A stretch of 64,000 nucleotides of DNA from Novilysobacter selenitireducens. Lineage in GTDB: Bacteria; Pseudomonadota; Gammaproteobacteria; Xanthomonadales; Xanthomonadaceae. The position numbers were made by a program, and so were the translations under genes. The stretch spans positions 1-64,000 of the forward strand of contig NZ_JAINZW010000002.1 in the NCBI RefSeq assembly GCF_020026895.1, written 5' to 3'. Positions 44,404-52,739 of the stretch are shown here, one piece after another; within the stretch, counting starts at the first letter, position 1; each line of letters begins with the position of its first letter. Below the pieces are notes generated by a model, which worked only from the letters and a program-made list of their open reading frames with translations, was not told the origin of the DNA and made no database searches.

Positions 44404-45303
44404 TCAGCCATCGTGCGGAGCCGCATGTTTCCGCGTGGCGGCGGTGTCGGCATAGACCGGCTCGCGGACAGGCAGCAGCAATTTCTGCATGAAGGTCGGC
44501 TCGTGCGGGCCGATCCCGGTCTGCGTGACCGGGCCTTCCGAGAACGTGCCGAACAGGCGGTCCCAGATGATCGCGTTGCAGCTGTAGTTGCTGTTGCTGT
44601 CCTCGAAGACGCTGGAGTGGTGGCGACGGTGGTGCGCGCTGCAGGTCACCAGCCAGCGCAGGCCCGGCGTGTCGGTGTGGACGTTGGCATGGACGATGGA
44701 GGCGTTGACCACCAGCAGCGTGGTCGCGCCGGCCGCGGCTTCCGCGGTGCCGCCGAACAAAGCCGTGATCAGCAACGCGGGCAGTGCCAGGAACAGCACC
44801 TCCAGCGGGTGCGTGGCACCAGAGTTGAGCGCGTGCAGGTTCTGGTAGGCGTGGTGGAAACCGTGCCCGCTCAGCCGCCAGAACAGGCTTGAAGCATGGA
44901 TCGCGCGGTGGATCCAGTAGTAGATGAGCTCACTGGCGAAGAACAGCAGCACCACCTGGGCCAACAGCGGCCAGCCCGTAGGCCACAGCGCCATGCCCCA
45001 CGCGTCGCGCGCGTGCACCAGCGACGGTGCGAGCAGCCATTCGTACAGCGACAGCACCAGGCCGAACACGACCAGCGTCGCCACGTAGACCGCCGCCAGT
45101 CCCAGCTTCTGCTTCGGTGTCTGCCGCCAGTGCGGCACGGCGGGGGCCGTGGCTTCGAGGAAGGCCAGCACTGCCTGGGAGGCGACCAGGGCGGCCAGCG
45201 CCGCGATCTCGCTCTTGTCCAGCGCCCACCACAAGCCGAGGGCACCCAGCAAGAGCAACGGGTGCGTGAGCGTCTGGATGAAGGGGTGTGGTCGTGCGGT
45301 CAT
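44404..45303 (-). CDS. Sterol desaturase/fatty acid hydroxylase family protein
   Basis: A 299-residue membrane di-iron enzyme. The eight-histidine pattern is present: HRAIH (132-136), HGFHH (147-151), HANVH near 224 and HHRRHH near 240. About five membrane helices precede and separate these motifs. Such enzymes hydroxylate or desaturate lipid chains with O2. Near LPS genes it may act on lipid A or ornithine lipid acyl chains, but the substrate cannot be told. The ATG at 45303 is preferred; the frame is open to 45372. Confidence 0.9.
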   Translation of the reverse strand: MTARPHPFIQTLTHPLLLLGALGLWWALDKSEIAALAALVASQAVLAFLEATAPAVPHWRQTPKQKLGLAAVYVATLVVFGLVLSLYEWLLAPSLVHARDAWGMALWPTGWPLLAQVVLLFFASELIYYWIHRAIHASSLFWRLSGHGFHHAYQNLHALNSGATHPLEVLFLALPALLITALFGGTAEAAAGATTLLVVNASIVHANVHTDTPGLRWLVTCSAHHRRHHSSVFEDSNSNYSCNAIIWDRLFGTFSEGPVTQTGIGPHEPTFMQKLLLPVREPVYADTAATRKHAAPHDG

Positions 45304-45447
45304 GGCGTCGGCGAGGCTGGAGACCTGATCGACTGGACCATGCCGTGCGTGCCGTGGCCGGTCATGGGCCATCCGTCGGGATGCCTCCTGCCGTCACCCG
45401 CAGCCTGCCATCGGCCTTGCCGCATCCGGGTGCCCGTAGCCAACCGC

Positions 45448-45801
45448 TCAAGTCGCCAGCGCGTACGCGGCCAGCGCGAACGCCAGCACGGCCATGGTCA
45501 TGGCTACGGCGGTCAGGCGTCTTGAGCGGTCGAGTGCGGCCAGCGCGAGTTCATGCCTGGCCAGCGTACGCTCCAGCTCGGTCGCGCCCTGCTGCAGCGA
45601 GTGCAGGGTGTTCTGCATCTCGCCGGCCAGGGTGTGGATGGCGTCGGCGTTCTGCGCCGCGGCGTCCTGCAGCTCCTTGATCTGTTGGGGCACCAGCGCG
45701 GCGGCCTTCGTGTCGTCGCCGCGGCTGAGCGTGAACATCGGGCGCGCGGCCTTGATGATGTCGGGCAGGAACGGGGCGACGACGCTGAACCAGGTGGACA
45801 T
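45448..45801 (-). CDS. Small coiled-coil membrane protein
   Basis: A 117-residue protein of unknown function starting MSTWFSVVAPFLPDIIKAAR. Residues about 35-85 form an amphipathic coiled coil (QQIKELQDAAAQNADAIHTL). The last 22 residues are a membrane helix (LTAVAMTMAVLAFALAAYAL), so it is a tail-anchored protein with the coil in the cytoplasm. A strong GAGGAG ribosome site precedes the ATG. It lies between the desaturase and the heptosyltransferase on the same strand. Confidence 0.8.
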   Translation of the reverse strand: MSTWFSVVAPFLPDIIKAARPMFTLSRGDDTKAAALVPQQIKELQDAAAQNADAIHTLAGEMQNTLHSLQQGATELERTLARHELALAALDRSRRLTAVAMTMAVLAFALAAYALAT

Positions 45802-45851
45802 CGGTACTCCTCGTGAAGGCGGCGAGGGGCCGGCCAGACGGTGGCGCGGAC

Positions 45852-46919
45852 TCAGCCGTGGTCGCGACGGTAGCGCTCGAACGCCGCCACCGCATCCTCG
45901 ACGGTCACCAGGTCCATGACGCCTTCGTGCTCGATCTTGGTGCCCCACCTGAGCGCGTCGCCAGCTTTGCCCCGGAACCTGCGGGCGGCATCATCGTAGC
46001 GGTCCACGCAGTAGCGGCGGTCCGAGTAGGGACCACTGCGGGCCGGGTTGCTGGCGGCGTGCAGGCCCAGCACCTTGGTGCCCATCGCGTTGGCGATGTG
46101 CATCGGGCCGGAGTCGGGCGTCACCAGCAGGTCGCCGCGCGCCAGCAGGGCCGGGAGCTGCTTGAGCGTGTCCTTACCGACCAGGTCGAGCGCCGGGTGG
46201 TTCATCGCCGCGAGGATCGCGTCGGCCGTCTCACGCTCCAGTGCGCTACGCCCGCCGCAGAGCACCACCCGCCAGCCGGCATCGACGGCGTGGTCGGCCA
46301 GCGCGGCGTGGCGGTCGTGGCGCCAGTTGCGCAGCGCGTGGCTGGAGCAGGGCGAAACGAGCATTGTGCGGCGACCGTCATCGGGCCATTGCGCGCGCGC
46401 CCAGTCGAAGGCCTCGGCGGGGACGGGTAGGTCCCAGCGCACGCTGTCCTGCTTCAGGCCCAACGGCTCGCAGAAGCTGCCGATGGCATCCAGCACGTGG
46501 ATGCCGGGGCGGTCGGGGATGCGTTCGTTGATGAACAGCCCGTGCCCGTCCTTGGACCGGCTGCGGTCATAGCCGATGCGCCGGCGCGCGGGGATGAACG
46601 CCGACAGCAGGTTCGCGCGCGCCGCCACCTGCATCTGCAGCAGGGCGTCGAATCGCTGGCCATCCAGGGCCCGCCGCACGCCACGCATCCCGGCAATGCC
46701 GGTGCGCTTGTCGTATTCGATGAAGTCGACGCCCGGCAGGCCGTCCAGCAGGCGGTGCTCGCCCTTGCCGATCACCCAGGCCAGGCGCACCCCGGGCCAT
46801 GCCTCCTGCAGCGTGCGCACGAGGGGCACCACATGGGTGACGTCGCCCAGTGCCGACAGGCGCAGCAGGCAGATCGAGTCGGGACGCGCGGCGGGCCCGG
46901 ATGAATGGCGGGTTTGAAT
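45852..46919 (-). CDS. GT9 lipopolysaccharide heptosyltransferase, probable ATT start
   Basis: An ADP-heptose:LPS heptosyltransferase of the GT9 family, building the inner core. The essential N-terminal motif [20 protein letters not shown] (about residues 16-35) is intact, as are the ADP-binding segments [20 protein letters not shown] and [20 protein letters not shown]. However, the first ATG/GTG/TTG in frame is the GTG at 46832, inside the motif. Upstream the frame is open with no canonical start. An ATT at 46919 has GGAG 7 nt before it and gives 355 residues, so I propose ATT initiation (known for infC). The alternative is a sequence error. WaaC versus WaaF subtype not resolved. Confidence 0.82.
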   Translation of the reverse strand: MQTRHSSGPAARPDSICLLRLSALGDVTHVVPLVRTLQEAWPGVRLAWVIGKGEHRLLDGLPGVDFIEYDKRTGIAGMRGVRRALDGQRFDALLQMQVAARANLLSAFIPARRRIGYDRSRSKDGHGLFINERIPDRPGIHVLDAIGSFCEPLGLKQDSVRWDLPVPAEAFDWARAQWPDDGRRTMLVSPCSSHALRNWRHDRHAALADHAVDAGWRVVLCGGRSALERETADAILAAMNHPALDLVGKDTLKQLPALLARGDLLVTPDSGPMHIANAMGTKVLGLHAASNPARSGPYSDRRYCVDRYDDAARRFRGKAGDALRWGTKIEHEGVMDLVTVEDAVAAFERYRRDHG

Positions 46920-46935
46920 TGCTAGACTCCGGGCG
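46920..46935 (+). promoter_or_regulatory. Extended -10 of kdkA, overlapping the divergent ribosome site
   Basis: TGCTAGACT then seven bases and the kdkA ATG. The CTCC at 46927-46930 read on the other strand is the GGAG of the heptosyltransferase gene, so the two divergent starts share about 17 bp. Confidence 0.5.
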
Positions 46936-47685
46936 ATGACGGGGTATGACGCGACAGAAGGCTTGACGCCGTTCCGCGATGACAGCGGGTACGGCGCGAT
47001 TCTGTTCGACCTGACGCGGGTGCGGCAAGCCAGCGCCGACTGGTTCTCGCCCGCGTTCTGGGGCGACCGTGCCCGTCCGGTGGAAAGCGGCGGGCGCGGT
47101 GGCGCCTGGTTCGTCGAGACGCCGTTCGGCCCCGCCGTGCTGCGCCGCTACCTGCGGGGCGGGCTCGTGGCACAGGTGAATCGCGACCGCTACCTGTGGC
47201 GTGGCAGCAACCGCACGCGCTCGTTTGCCGAATTCCGCCTGCTGCGCGCGGTCGCGGAGAAGGGCGTGCCGGTGCCTCGCCCGATCGCTGCCTACTACCG
47301 GCGTGTCGGCCTGCGCTACCAGGCCGCGATCCTGCTGGAGCGCCTTGAGAACGTGCGCTCGCTGGCCGACCGCGCCGGCGTGGCAGGCGACGGGGCGCCG
47401 TGGGAGGAAGCTGGGCGCTTGATCGCGCGCAGCCACCGCGCCGGGCTGGACCATGCCGACCTCAACGCCCACAACCTGCTGTTCAACGCGGCAGGGCAGG
47501 GCTGGGTGATCGACCTGGACCGTGGCGAGCTGCGCATCCCTGCCACCGGTTGGCGCGAGCGCAACCTGGCACGCCTGAGGCGTTCGGTGCTGAAACTACG
47601 CGGCAACCGGCCGGTCGATGCGGTCGAGCGCGACTTCGCCCGTCTCCGCGGCGCCTACGACCGCATCTGGCAGCGGGGCTACTGA
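46936..47685 (+). CDS. kdkA: 3-deoxy-D-manno-octulosonic acid kinase
   Basis: A 249-residue sugar kinase that phosphorylates Kdo in lipid A-linked core, with a protein-kinase-like fold. The catalytic loop is [15 protein letters not shown] (HxDLxxxN) and the metal-binding segment [13 protein letters not shown]. The N-terminal lobe has [20 protein letters not shown] and the ARSAxExE-like [20 protein letters not shown]. Kdo phosphorylation replaces a second Kdo in Haemophilus and Xanthomonas-type LPS. The stop overlaps the next start by one base. Confidence 0.93.
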   Translation: MTGYDATEGLTPFRDDSGYGAILFDLTRVRQASADWFSPAFWGDRARPVESGGRGGAWFVETPFGPAVLRRYLRGGLVAQVNRDRYLWRGSNRTRSFAEFRLLRAVAEKGVPVPRPIAAYYRRVGLRYQAAILLERLENVRSLADRAGVAGDGAPWEEAGRLIARSHRAGLDHADLNAHNLLFNAAGQGWVIDLDRGELRIPATGWRERNLARLRRSVLKLRGNRPVDAVERDFARLRGAYDRIWQRGY

Positions 47686-48443
47686 TGGCCTGGCAGTTGC
47701 GCCTGCAGGGTGTCGGCAGTGCCTCGGCGGTCGAGCTGGGTTCGGCGATGGCGACGATCGAACGCGACGGCGCGCCGTGGCTGACCATCGATTGCGGCGG
47801 CGAGGGCCTCACCGGCTACCTGGCGCACTACGGCGAACCGCCGCGTGCGCTGTTCGTCACCCACACGCACATGGACCACGTCGCCGGTTTCGAGCGGCTG
47901 TTCGTGGAGAGCTATTTCGATACGGCCCGTCGCGGCCGCACGCGCATCTACGTGCCCGCGCCGCTGGTGCCGCTGCTTCACAAGCGCGTCGGCGACTACC
48001 CCAACGTGCTGGCCGAGGGCGGCGCCAACTTCTGGGACGCGTTCCAGGTGATCCCGGTGGGCGAGGCCTTCTGGCACGACGGGGTGCGGCTGGAAGTGTT
48101 CCCGACGCGCCACCACTGGCCGGAGACGGCGTTCGGCCTGCGCCTGCGCGGCAGCGTGGTGTGGACGGGCGACACCCGGCCGATTCCGGAGATGCTGGCG
48201 CGCTTCGCCGACGACGGCGAGCTCATCGCGCACGACTGCGGCCTGGTCGGCAATCCGTCGCACAGCGGCATCGACGACCTGGAGCGTGAGTACCCGCGCG
48301 AGCTGCTGGACCGGTGCGTGCTCTACCACTACGCCAGCGCCGCCGACGGTCGCGCCCTGGCCGAACGCGGGTACCGGGTGGCGGAGTCGGGCGAGACGCT
48401 CGCATTGAACGAGCCGACCGCGCGACGGTCCGATCCGGTATGA
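47685..48443 (+). CDS. MBL-fold (RNase Z-like) metallohydrolase
   Basis: A 252-residue metallo-beta-lactamase-fold protein. The zinc motif is FVTHTHMDHVAGFERLF (HxHxDH), with a histidine in FPTRHHWPETAFGLRL, Asp in VVWTGDTRPIPEML and a last His in CVLYHYASA; the LIAHDCG strand resembles RNase Z/ElaC relatives. It lacks a separate flexible arm, so tRNA processing is not assured. Start and stop overlap kdkA (TGATG) and moaA (ATGA), so the three are tightly coupled. The substrate is unknown. Confidence 0.87.
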   Translation: MAWQLRLQGVGSASAVELGSAMATIERDGAPWLTIDCGGEGLTGYLAHYGEPPRALFVTHTHMDHVAGFERLFVESYFDTARRGRTRIYVPAPLVPLLHKRVGDYPNVLAEGGANFWDAFQVIPVGEAFWHDGVRLEVFPTRHHWPETAFGLRLRGSVVWTGDTRPIPEMLARFADDGELIAHDCGLVGNPSHSGIDDLEREYPRELLDRCVLYHYASAADGRALAERGYRVAESGETLALNEPTARRSDPV

Positions 48444-49477
48444 ACGTGCCTCGCCCCATCGACGCTCCCGCCGCCACCGAAGGGCCGCGGGACCGCCTCG
48501 GCCGTCCGCTGCGCGACCTGCGGCTGTCGGTGATCGAGGCATGCAATTTCCGTTGCCCGTACTGCATGCCCGCCGACCAGGTCGGCGACGACCACGGACT
48601 GGACGCGGCCTCGCGCCTCTCGTTCGACGAAATCGAGACGCTGGTGCGCGGATTCGCCCGGCTGGGCATGAACAAACTGCGCATCACCGGCGGCGAGCCG
48701 TTGCTGCGGCGCCACCTGCCACGGCTGATCGAGCGGCTGGCAGCGGTACCCGGCCTGGACGACATCGCCCTCACGACCAACGGCAGCCTGCTCGCCGGGC
48801 AGGCGCGCGCGCTGCGCGACGCGGGGCTCCGGCGGATCACGGTCAGCCTGGATGCACTGGACCCGGCCCTGTTTGCGTCGCTGTCTGGTGGGCGCGGGCG
48901 GCTGGATGACGTGCTGCGCGGCATCGACGCCGCGGTCGACGCCGGCTTCGGCCCGATCAAGCTCAACTGCGTCGTGCAGCGGGGCGTCAACGAAAGCCAG
49001 GTGTTGCCGCTGGTGGCATTCGCACGCGAGCAGGGGCACGTCCCGCGCTTCATCGAGTACATGGACGTGGGCACCTGCAACGGCTGGCGGCGCGAGCGCG
49101 TGGTGCCGTCGGCCGAGCTGCGCGACTCGATTCACGCGCGCTGGCCGTTGCGTCCGCTGCAGCCGCATTACCGGGGCGAGGTAGCCGAGCGCTATGCCTT
49201 CGTCGACGGGGTGGGCGAGGTCGGCTTCGTCAGCTCCGTCACCGCGCCGTTCTGCGGCGACTGCCATCGCGCCCGGGTCTCGGCCGACGGCACGCTCTAC
49301 ACCTGCCTGTTTGCCGCCGGCGGCCAGCCGTTGCGGCCGTTGCTGGCGGCTGGCGATACCGCGGTGGCCGGGCACGTTGCCGACATCTGGCATCGCCGAG
49401 CGGACCGCTACAGCGAGGAACGCGGCTCGCCAGCGGCGTCGCGCCGGCACGTGGAGATGTTCCTGGTCGGTGGGTGA
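48440..49477 (+). CDS. moaA: GTP 3',8-cyclase MoaA
   Basis: A 345-residue radical-SAM enzyme starting molybdopterin synthesis from GTP. The N-terminal cluster site is VIEACNFRCPYCMPAD (CxxxCxxC, about 33-48). LRITGGEPLLRR follows. The second cluster binds GTP through cysteines in APFCGDCHRARVSADGTLYTC. It ends in the Gly-Gly tail (MFLVGG) that is characteristic of MoaA. It overlaps the MBL gene by 4 nt. The remaining moa genes begin 537 bp downstream after a DUF4440 gene. Confidence 0.96.
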   Translation: MNVPRPIDAPAATEGPRDRLGRPLRDLRLSVIEACNFRCPYCMPADQVGDDHGLDAASRLSFDEIETLVRGFARLGMNKLRITGGEPLLRRHLPRLIERLAAVPGLDDIALTTNGSLLAGQARALRDAGLRRITVSLDALDPALFASLSGGRGRLDDVLRGIDAAVDAGFGPIKLNCVVQRGVNESQVLPLVAFAREQGHVPRFIEYMDVGTCNGWRRERVVPSAELRDSIHARWPLRPLQPHYRGEVAERYAFVDGVGEVGFVSSVTAPFCGDCHRARVSADGTLYTCLFAAGGQPLRPLLAAGDTAVAGHVADIWHRRADRYSEERGSPAASRRHVEMFLVGG

Positions 49478-49617
49478 GGCGTCTGCTGCTCGTGTGGATG
49501 TCAAATGGCGCATCTGTGCCCTGGCTACTGGCTCTTGAACTCATCCCCTGCAGCCAGGCCGGCATCACGCGTGCACTAAAGATGGGCTGCGACTGAACAC
49601 GAGCAACCCGGATCACC

Positions 49618-49992
49618 ATGAACAACCTCCCCACGTCACCTATCGAACGCGAACAGGCATTGCTGACCGATGCCGTCCGTGCGTCCCGCGAAGCACTGGA
49701 CGCATTGCTCGCCGATGACTTCATGGAAATCGCATCCACCGGCGTCTCCTTCGGCAAGGCCGCTGTCCTGGACCGGTTGCCCCAGGAGACAGGATCGGTG
49801 GCACTCGAAGGCACGGGGTTCACCGAACGACCGGTAGCCGATGGCGTCGTGGTGGTGACGTATCGCGCCACCGTTGTCCGGAACGGGCTCCGCACCGCCT
49901 CGATGCGGGCTTCGCTCTGGCGCCGGGAGCCGACGGGCTGGCGCATGGTGTTCCACCAGGGAACGCGTCTGCCCGATGGCGATACCATCTGA
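49618..49992 (+). CDS. DUF4440/NTF2-like protein
   Basis: A 124-residue protein with the cone-shaped NTF2-like fold. The opening helix EREQALLTDAVRASREALDA is followed by LLADDFMEIASTGVSFGKAA, the usual DUF4440 core, and the strands VVVVTYRATVVRNG, ASLWRREPTGWRMVFHQGTR at the end. Such proteins are often small-molecule binders or isomerase-like; none is assigned here. It sits between moaA and moaC on the same strand with its own 140-bp upstream region, so it may not belong to the pathway. Confidence 0.85.
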   Translation: MNNLPTSPIEREQALLTDAVRASREALDALLADDFMEIASTGVSFGKAAVLDRLPQETGSVALEGTGFTERPVADGVVVVTYRATVVRNGLRTASMRASLWRREPTGWRMVFHQGTRLPDGDTI

Positions 49993-50013
49993 CTCCGCTT
50001 CACGGTCGCCCGC

Positions 50014-50511
50014 ATGCCAACCAGTCCATCCAGCTCCGGCCTGACCCACCTCGACGAGCACGGCCGTCCCGCCATGGTCGATGTCTCCGGCAAGGCCGTC
50101 ACCGCGCGCGAGGCGCGGGCCGAATGCCGCGTTGCATTCCCGTCCGAGGTGGCCGCCCGGTTGCGCGAAAGCGGGCTGCGCAGCGCCAAGGGCGGCATCG
50201 TCGATACCGCGGTGATCGCCGGGACCATGGCGGTCAAGCGCACGCATGAGCTGATCCCGTTCTGCCATCCGCTTCCGATCGACGGCTGCCGCCTCGCGAT
50301 CGACTGGGACGGCGAGGACGCGTTGCGGATCGAGTGCAGCGTCCGCACCACGCACCGCACCGGGGTCGAGATGGAGGCGCTGACTGGCGCGACCGTCGCG
50401 GCGTTGACGGTCTACGACATGTGCAAGGCGCTGTCGCACGACATCGTGCTGGGCCCCGCGCGGCTGCTGGCCAAGCGCGGTGGCCGGCATGACGTCGGGG
50501 AGGCGCCGTGA
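50014..50511 (+). CDS. moaC: Cyclic pyranopterin monophosphate synthase MoaC
   Basis: A 165-residue enzyme that forms cyclic pyranopterin monophosphate from the MoaA product. Signature segments are [40 protein letters not shown] (active-site His and Lys) and [20 protein letters not shown] followed by CKALSHD. The length is standard. Overlaps moaD by 4 nt (GTGA). Confidence 0.96.
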   Translation: MPTSPSSSGLTHLDEHGRPAMVDVSGKAVTAREARAECRVAFPSEVAARLRESGLRSAKGGIVDTAVIAGTMAVKRTHELIPFCHPLPIDGCRLAIDWDGEDALRIECSVRTTHRTGVEMEALTGATVAALTVYDMCKALSHDIVLGPARLLAKRGGRHDVGEAP

Positions 50512-50753
50512 GCGTCCGCGTCGCCGTGCTGTATTTCGCGAGCCTGCGCGATGCCGCGGGGTGCGGCCGCGAGGAGGTCGACACCGACGCCACCGACCTC
50601 CTCGGGCTCTACCGGCAATTGCGCGAGCGTCATGGCTTCGCGCTGCCACGCGAGCGCCTGCGCGTCTCGATGGGTGATGCCTTCGTGGACTGGTCGACCC
50701 CGCTGAGCGAGGGCGCGGAGATCGCGTTCATCCCGCCGGTGTCGGGGGGCTGA
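50508..50753 (+). CDS. moaD: Molybdopterin synthase small subunit MoaD
   Basis: An 81-residue ubiquitin-like sulfur carrier. It starts at a GTG overlapping the moaC stop. The sequence [20 protein letters not shown] opens the beta-grasp fold, and the C-terminus [10 protein letters not shown] ends in the required Gly-Gly that is thiocarboxylated. It lies 3 bp before moaE, its partner subunit. Confidence 0.96.
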   Translation: MSVRVAVLYFASLRDAAGCGREEVDTDATDLLGLYRQLRERHGFALPRERLRVSMGDAFVDWSTPLSEGAEIAFIPPVSGG

Positions 50754-50756
50754 GCG

Positions 50757-51182
50757 ATGCCCGAATTCCGGTTATCCAAGACGCCATTCGACACCGCGAC
50801 CTTGCGGTCCGACCTGCTGGACGAGCGCGTCGGCGGCTACGCCAGCTTCGAAGGGTGGGTGCGAAACCACAACGAAGGCCGCGACGTGGGCGGCTTGCGC
50901 TACGAGGCGCATGAGGCCCTCGCGCTGGCTGAGGGCCGCCGCGTGCTGGACGAGGCGATGGCGCGGTTCGACATCATCGATACCCACTGCGTGCACCGCG
51001 TCGGTGATCTCGCCATCGGCGAGTTGGCGGTCTGGGTCGGCGTCACCGCCGCGCATCGCGATGCTGCATTCGCGGCCTGTCGCTTCGTGATCGACGAGGT
51101 CAAGGCGCGCGTGCCGATCTGGAAGCACGAACGCTACTGCGACGGCGACGCCGGCTGGTTGCACCCTGCACCCGACCGCTGA
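50757..51182 (+). CDS. moaE: Molybdopterin synthase catalytic subunit MoaE
   Basis: A 141-residue catalytic subunit that transfers sulfur from MoaD to make molybdopterin. Conserved parts are FEGWVRNHNEGRDVGGLRYE (about 28-47, with the R-x-x-N-x-G motif), VHRVGDLAIGELAVWVGVTA and the C-terminal VPIWKHERYCDGDAGWL, containing the catalytic Lys and the KxE motif. No moaB/mogA is in the cluster. Confidence 0.96.
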   Translation: MPEFRLSKTPFDTATLRSDLLDERVGGYASFEGWVRNHNEGRDVGGLRYEAHEALALAEGRRVLDEAMARFDIIDTHCVHRVGDLAIGELAVWVGVTAAHRDAAFAACRFVIDEVKARVPIWKHERYCDGDAGWLHPAPDR

Positions 51183-51228
51183 CCCGCGCCCATCGCTCCG
51201 CAAACGCCGCCAACACGAGGAGATCGCC

Positions 51229-52233
51229 ATGCCCAGGTCCATTCCCGCGTTGATACTGCTGGTCGCGTCCGGATTTACGTGTCCAGCCCTCTCAGCCGAC
51301 CTGCTGGTGGGCAACAAGGCCGCCGATACCGTGTGGCGGCTGTCGCTCGACAGCGGCGAGCGCGTGGGCGCCTTCCCCTCCGGGCCGGCACCGCACGAGA
51401 TCGTGGTGTCGCCCGACGGCCGCCGCGCGCTGGTCACGCATTACGGCGGCACGGAGCCTGGCCGCAGCGTCGGGGTGCTGGACCTTGAAACCGGCAAGGT
51501 CGCAACGCGCATCCGGCTGGACGGCCACGCCCGCCCGCACGGCATCCGCTGGCTGCCCGACGGGCGCGCCGTGGTGACGGCAGAGGCCACCGGCAGCCTG
51601 CTGGTGCTGGACGTCGCCAGGGGCATGGTCGAATCGGCCATCGAGGTCGGCGACGGCAACGGCCACATGGTCGAGGTGTCGGCCGATGGCGGGGTGGCCT
51701 ACGTCAGCAAGATCGCCGATGGCACCGTCAGTCGCGTGGACGTGGCCACGGGCGAGGTCACGCACGTGGTCGAAAGCGGCGCCGGCGCGGAGGGCCTGGC
51801 GGTGCATCCGGCGAGTGGCGACGTCTGGGTCGGCAACCGCGAGGCCGACACCGTCACCGTGCACGACGCCGACACGCTGGCGCTGCGCCATACGCTGGAG
51901 AGCGACGGCTTTCCGATCCGCGTGGTATTCACGCCAGACGGCCGCCACGCACTGGTGACGAACGCGCGCGCCGCGACCCTGGGGGTATTCGATGTGGAGA
52001 CACGCGAGCGCGTGGCCGAAGTGCGATTGGCGCGCGAGGGCGTGGCCTACCGCGACACCCTGCTGGGCCGCGCCGCGCTGCCGATCGGCGTCGTGGCCGA
52101 CCCGGCGAAGCCCCGCGTCTACGTGGCCATCAGTGGCGCGGACGAAATCGCGGTCATCGACACGGCGACGTGGACCGTCGTCGACCATTGGCCCACCGGC
52201 CGCGAACCCGATGCGCTGGCGATCGTGCCGTAG
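51229..52233 (+). CDS. Periplasmic/secreted YVTN-type beta-propeller protein
   Basis: A 334-residue secreted protein. The signal peptide is MPRSIPALILLVASGFTCPA cleaved near ALSADL. The rest is about seven repeats of the YVTN/lactonase-like blade with the theme of a VSPDGRRALVTHYGG-like strand followed by VxDLETGKV. Examples are ADGGVAYVSKIADGTVSRVD and PASGDVWVGNREADTVTVHD. No enzymatic residues are identifiable. These proteins bind small molecules, quinone cofactors or other proteins. A GAGGAGATC ribosome site precedes the ATG. Confidence 0.88.
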   Translation: MPRSIPALILLVASGFTCPALSADLLVGNKAADTVWRLSLDSGERVGAFPSGPAPHEIVVSPDGRRALVTHYGGTEPGRSVGVLDLETGKVATRIRLDGHARPHGIRWLPDGRAVVTAEATGSLLVLDVARGMVESAIEVGDGNGHMVEVSADGGVAYVSKIADGTVSRVDVATGEVTHVVESGAGAEGLAVHPASGDVWVGNREADTVTVHDADTLALRHTLESDGFPIRVVFTPDGRHALVTNARAATLGVFDVETRERVAEVRLAREGVAYRDTLLGRAALPIGVVADPAKPRVYVAISGADEIAVIDTATWTVVDHWPTGREPDALAIVP

Positions 52234-52247
52234 GCGGTGCCCGAAAA

Positions 52248-52358
52248 GGTGGCGACCCCGCCGGCTGGCCTCGGCACCCGCGTCGATCGATACCGTTGCT
52301 GCCTTCCGGCCCTGGCGGGGTTTTCGACCTAGCGTCGCGAGGGGCCGACGGGGCCACC
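52248..52358 (-). ncRNA. ffs: Signal recognition particle 4.5S RNA
   Basis: About 111 nt. The conserved apical SRP core GCCAGGGCCGGAAGGCAGCA followed by ACGG matches the GTCAGGTCCGGAAGGAAGCAG consensus that binds Ffh. The 5' GGTGGC and 3' GCCACC ends pair to close one long hairpin, and GCGACGCTAG / GATCGACGCG lie in the middle as in E. coli 4.5S RNA. A TTTT run follows the 3' end. Ends are inferred from base pairing, not mapped. Confidence 0.93.
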
Positions 52359-52420
52359 ATAGGACGGCGCGATGCTTGATCGCACTGCGACGGTGGCGTG
52401 TGGACCACGTCGCGGGAAAC

Positions 52421-52513
52421 TGGCGGAGAGAGGGGGATTCGAACCCCCGAAGCGCGGTTTAGACGCTTACACACTTTCCAGGCGTGCTCCTTCAACCACT
52501 CGGACACCTCTCC
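52421..52513 (-). tRNA. tRNA-Ser(GGA)
   Basis: 93-nt class II tRNA. Acceptor GGAGAGG / CTCTCTCC region, anticodon loop CTGGAAA (GGA), long variable arm (GCGTCTAAACCGCGC), encoded CCA. It lies 62 bp upstream of ffs on the same strand. Confidence 0.95.
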
Positions 52514-52739
52514 GGACCGCGGGACGCGCCATGGGCACGCCTGCGGGGCGCAAAGTCTAGTCGTCGGCGCCCCCGGCCACAAGGCGGGCGGCTGAATCGC
52601 CGCGGGTGCCGTCCGGGAAGGGCCGTGGTCAGGCCGGATCGTCGCGGGTGACGTGGCACAATGCCGGTCTGCCGACGGGGCGTCCGCGCAAGCGCGCGAA
52701 CCATGTCCGTCGGCGCGTCCCGCTCGACTGAAGGGTCCG

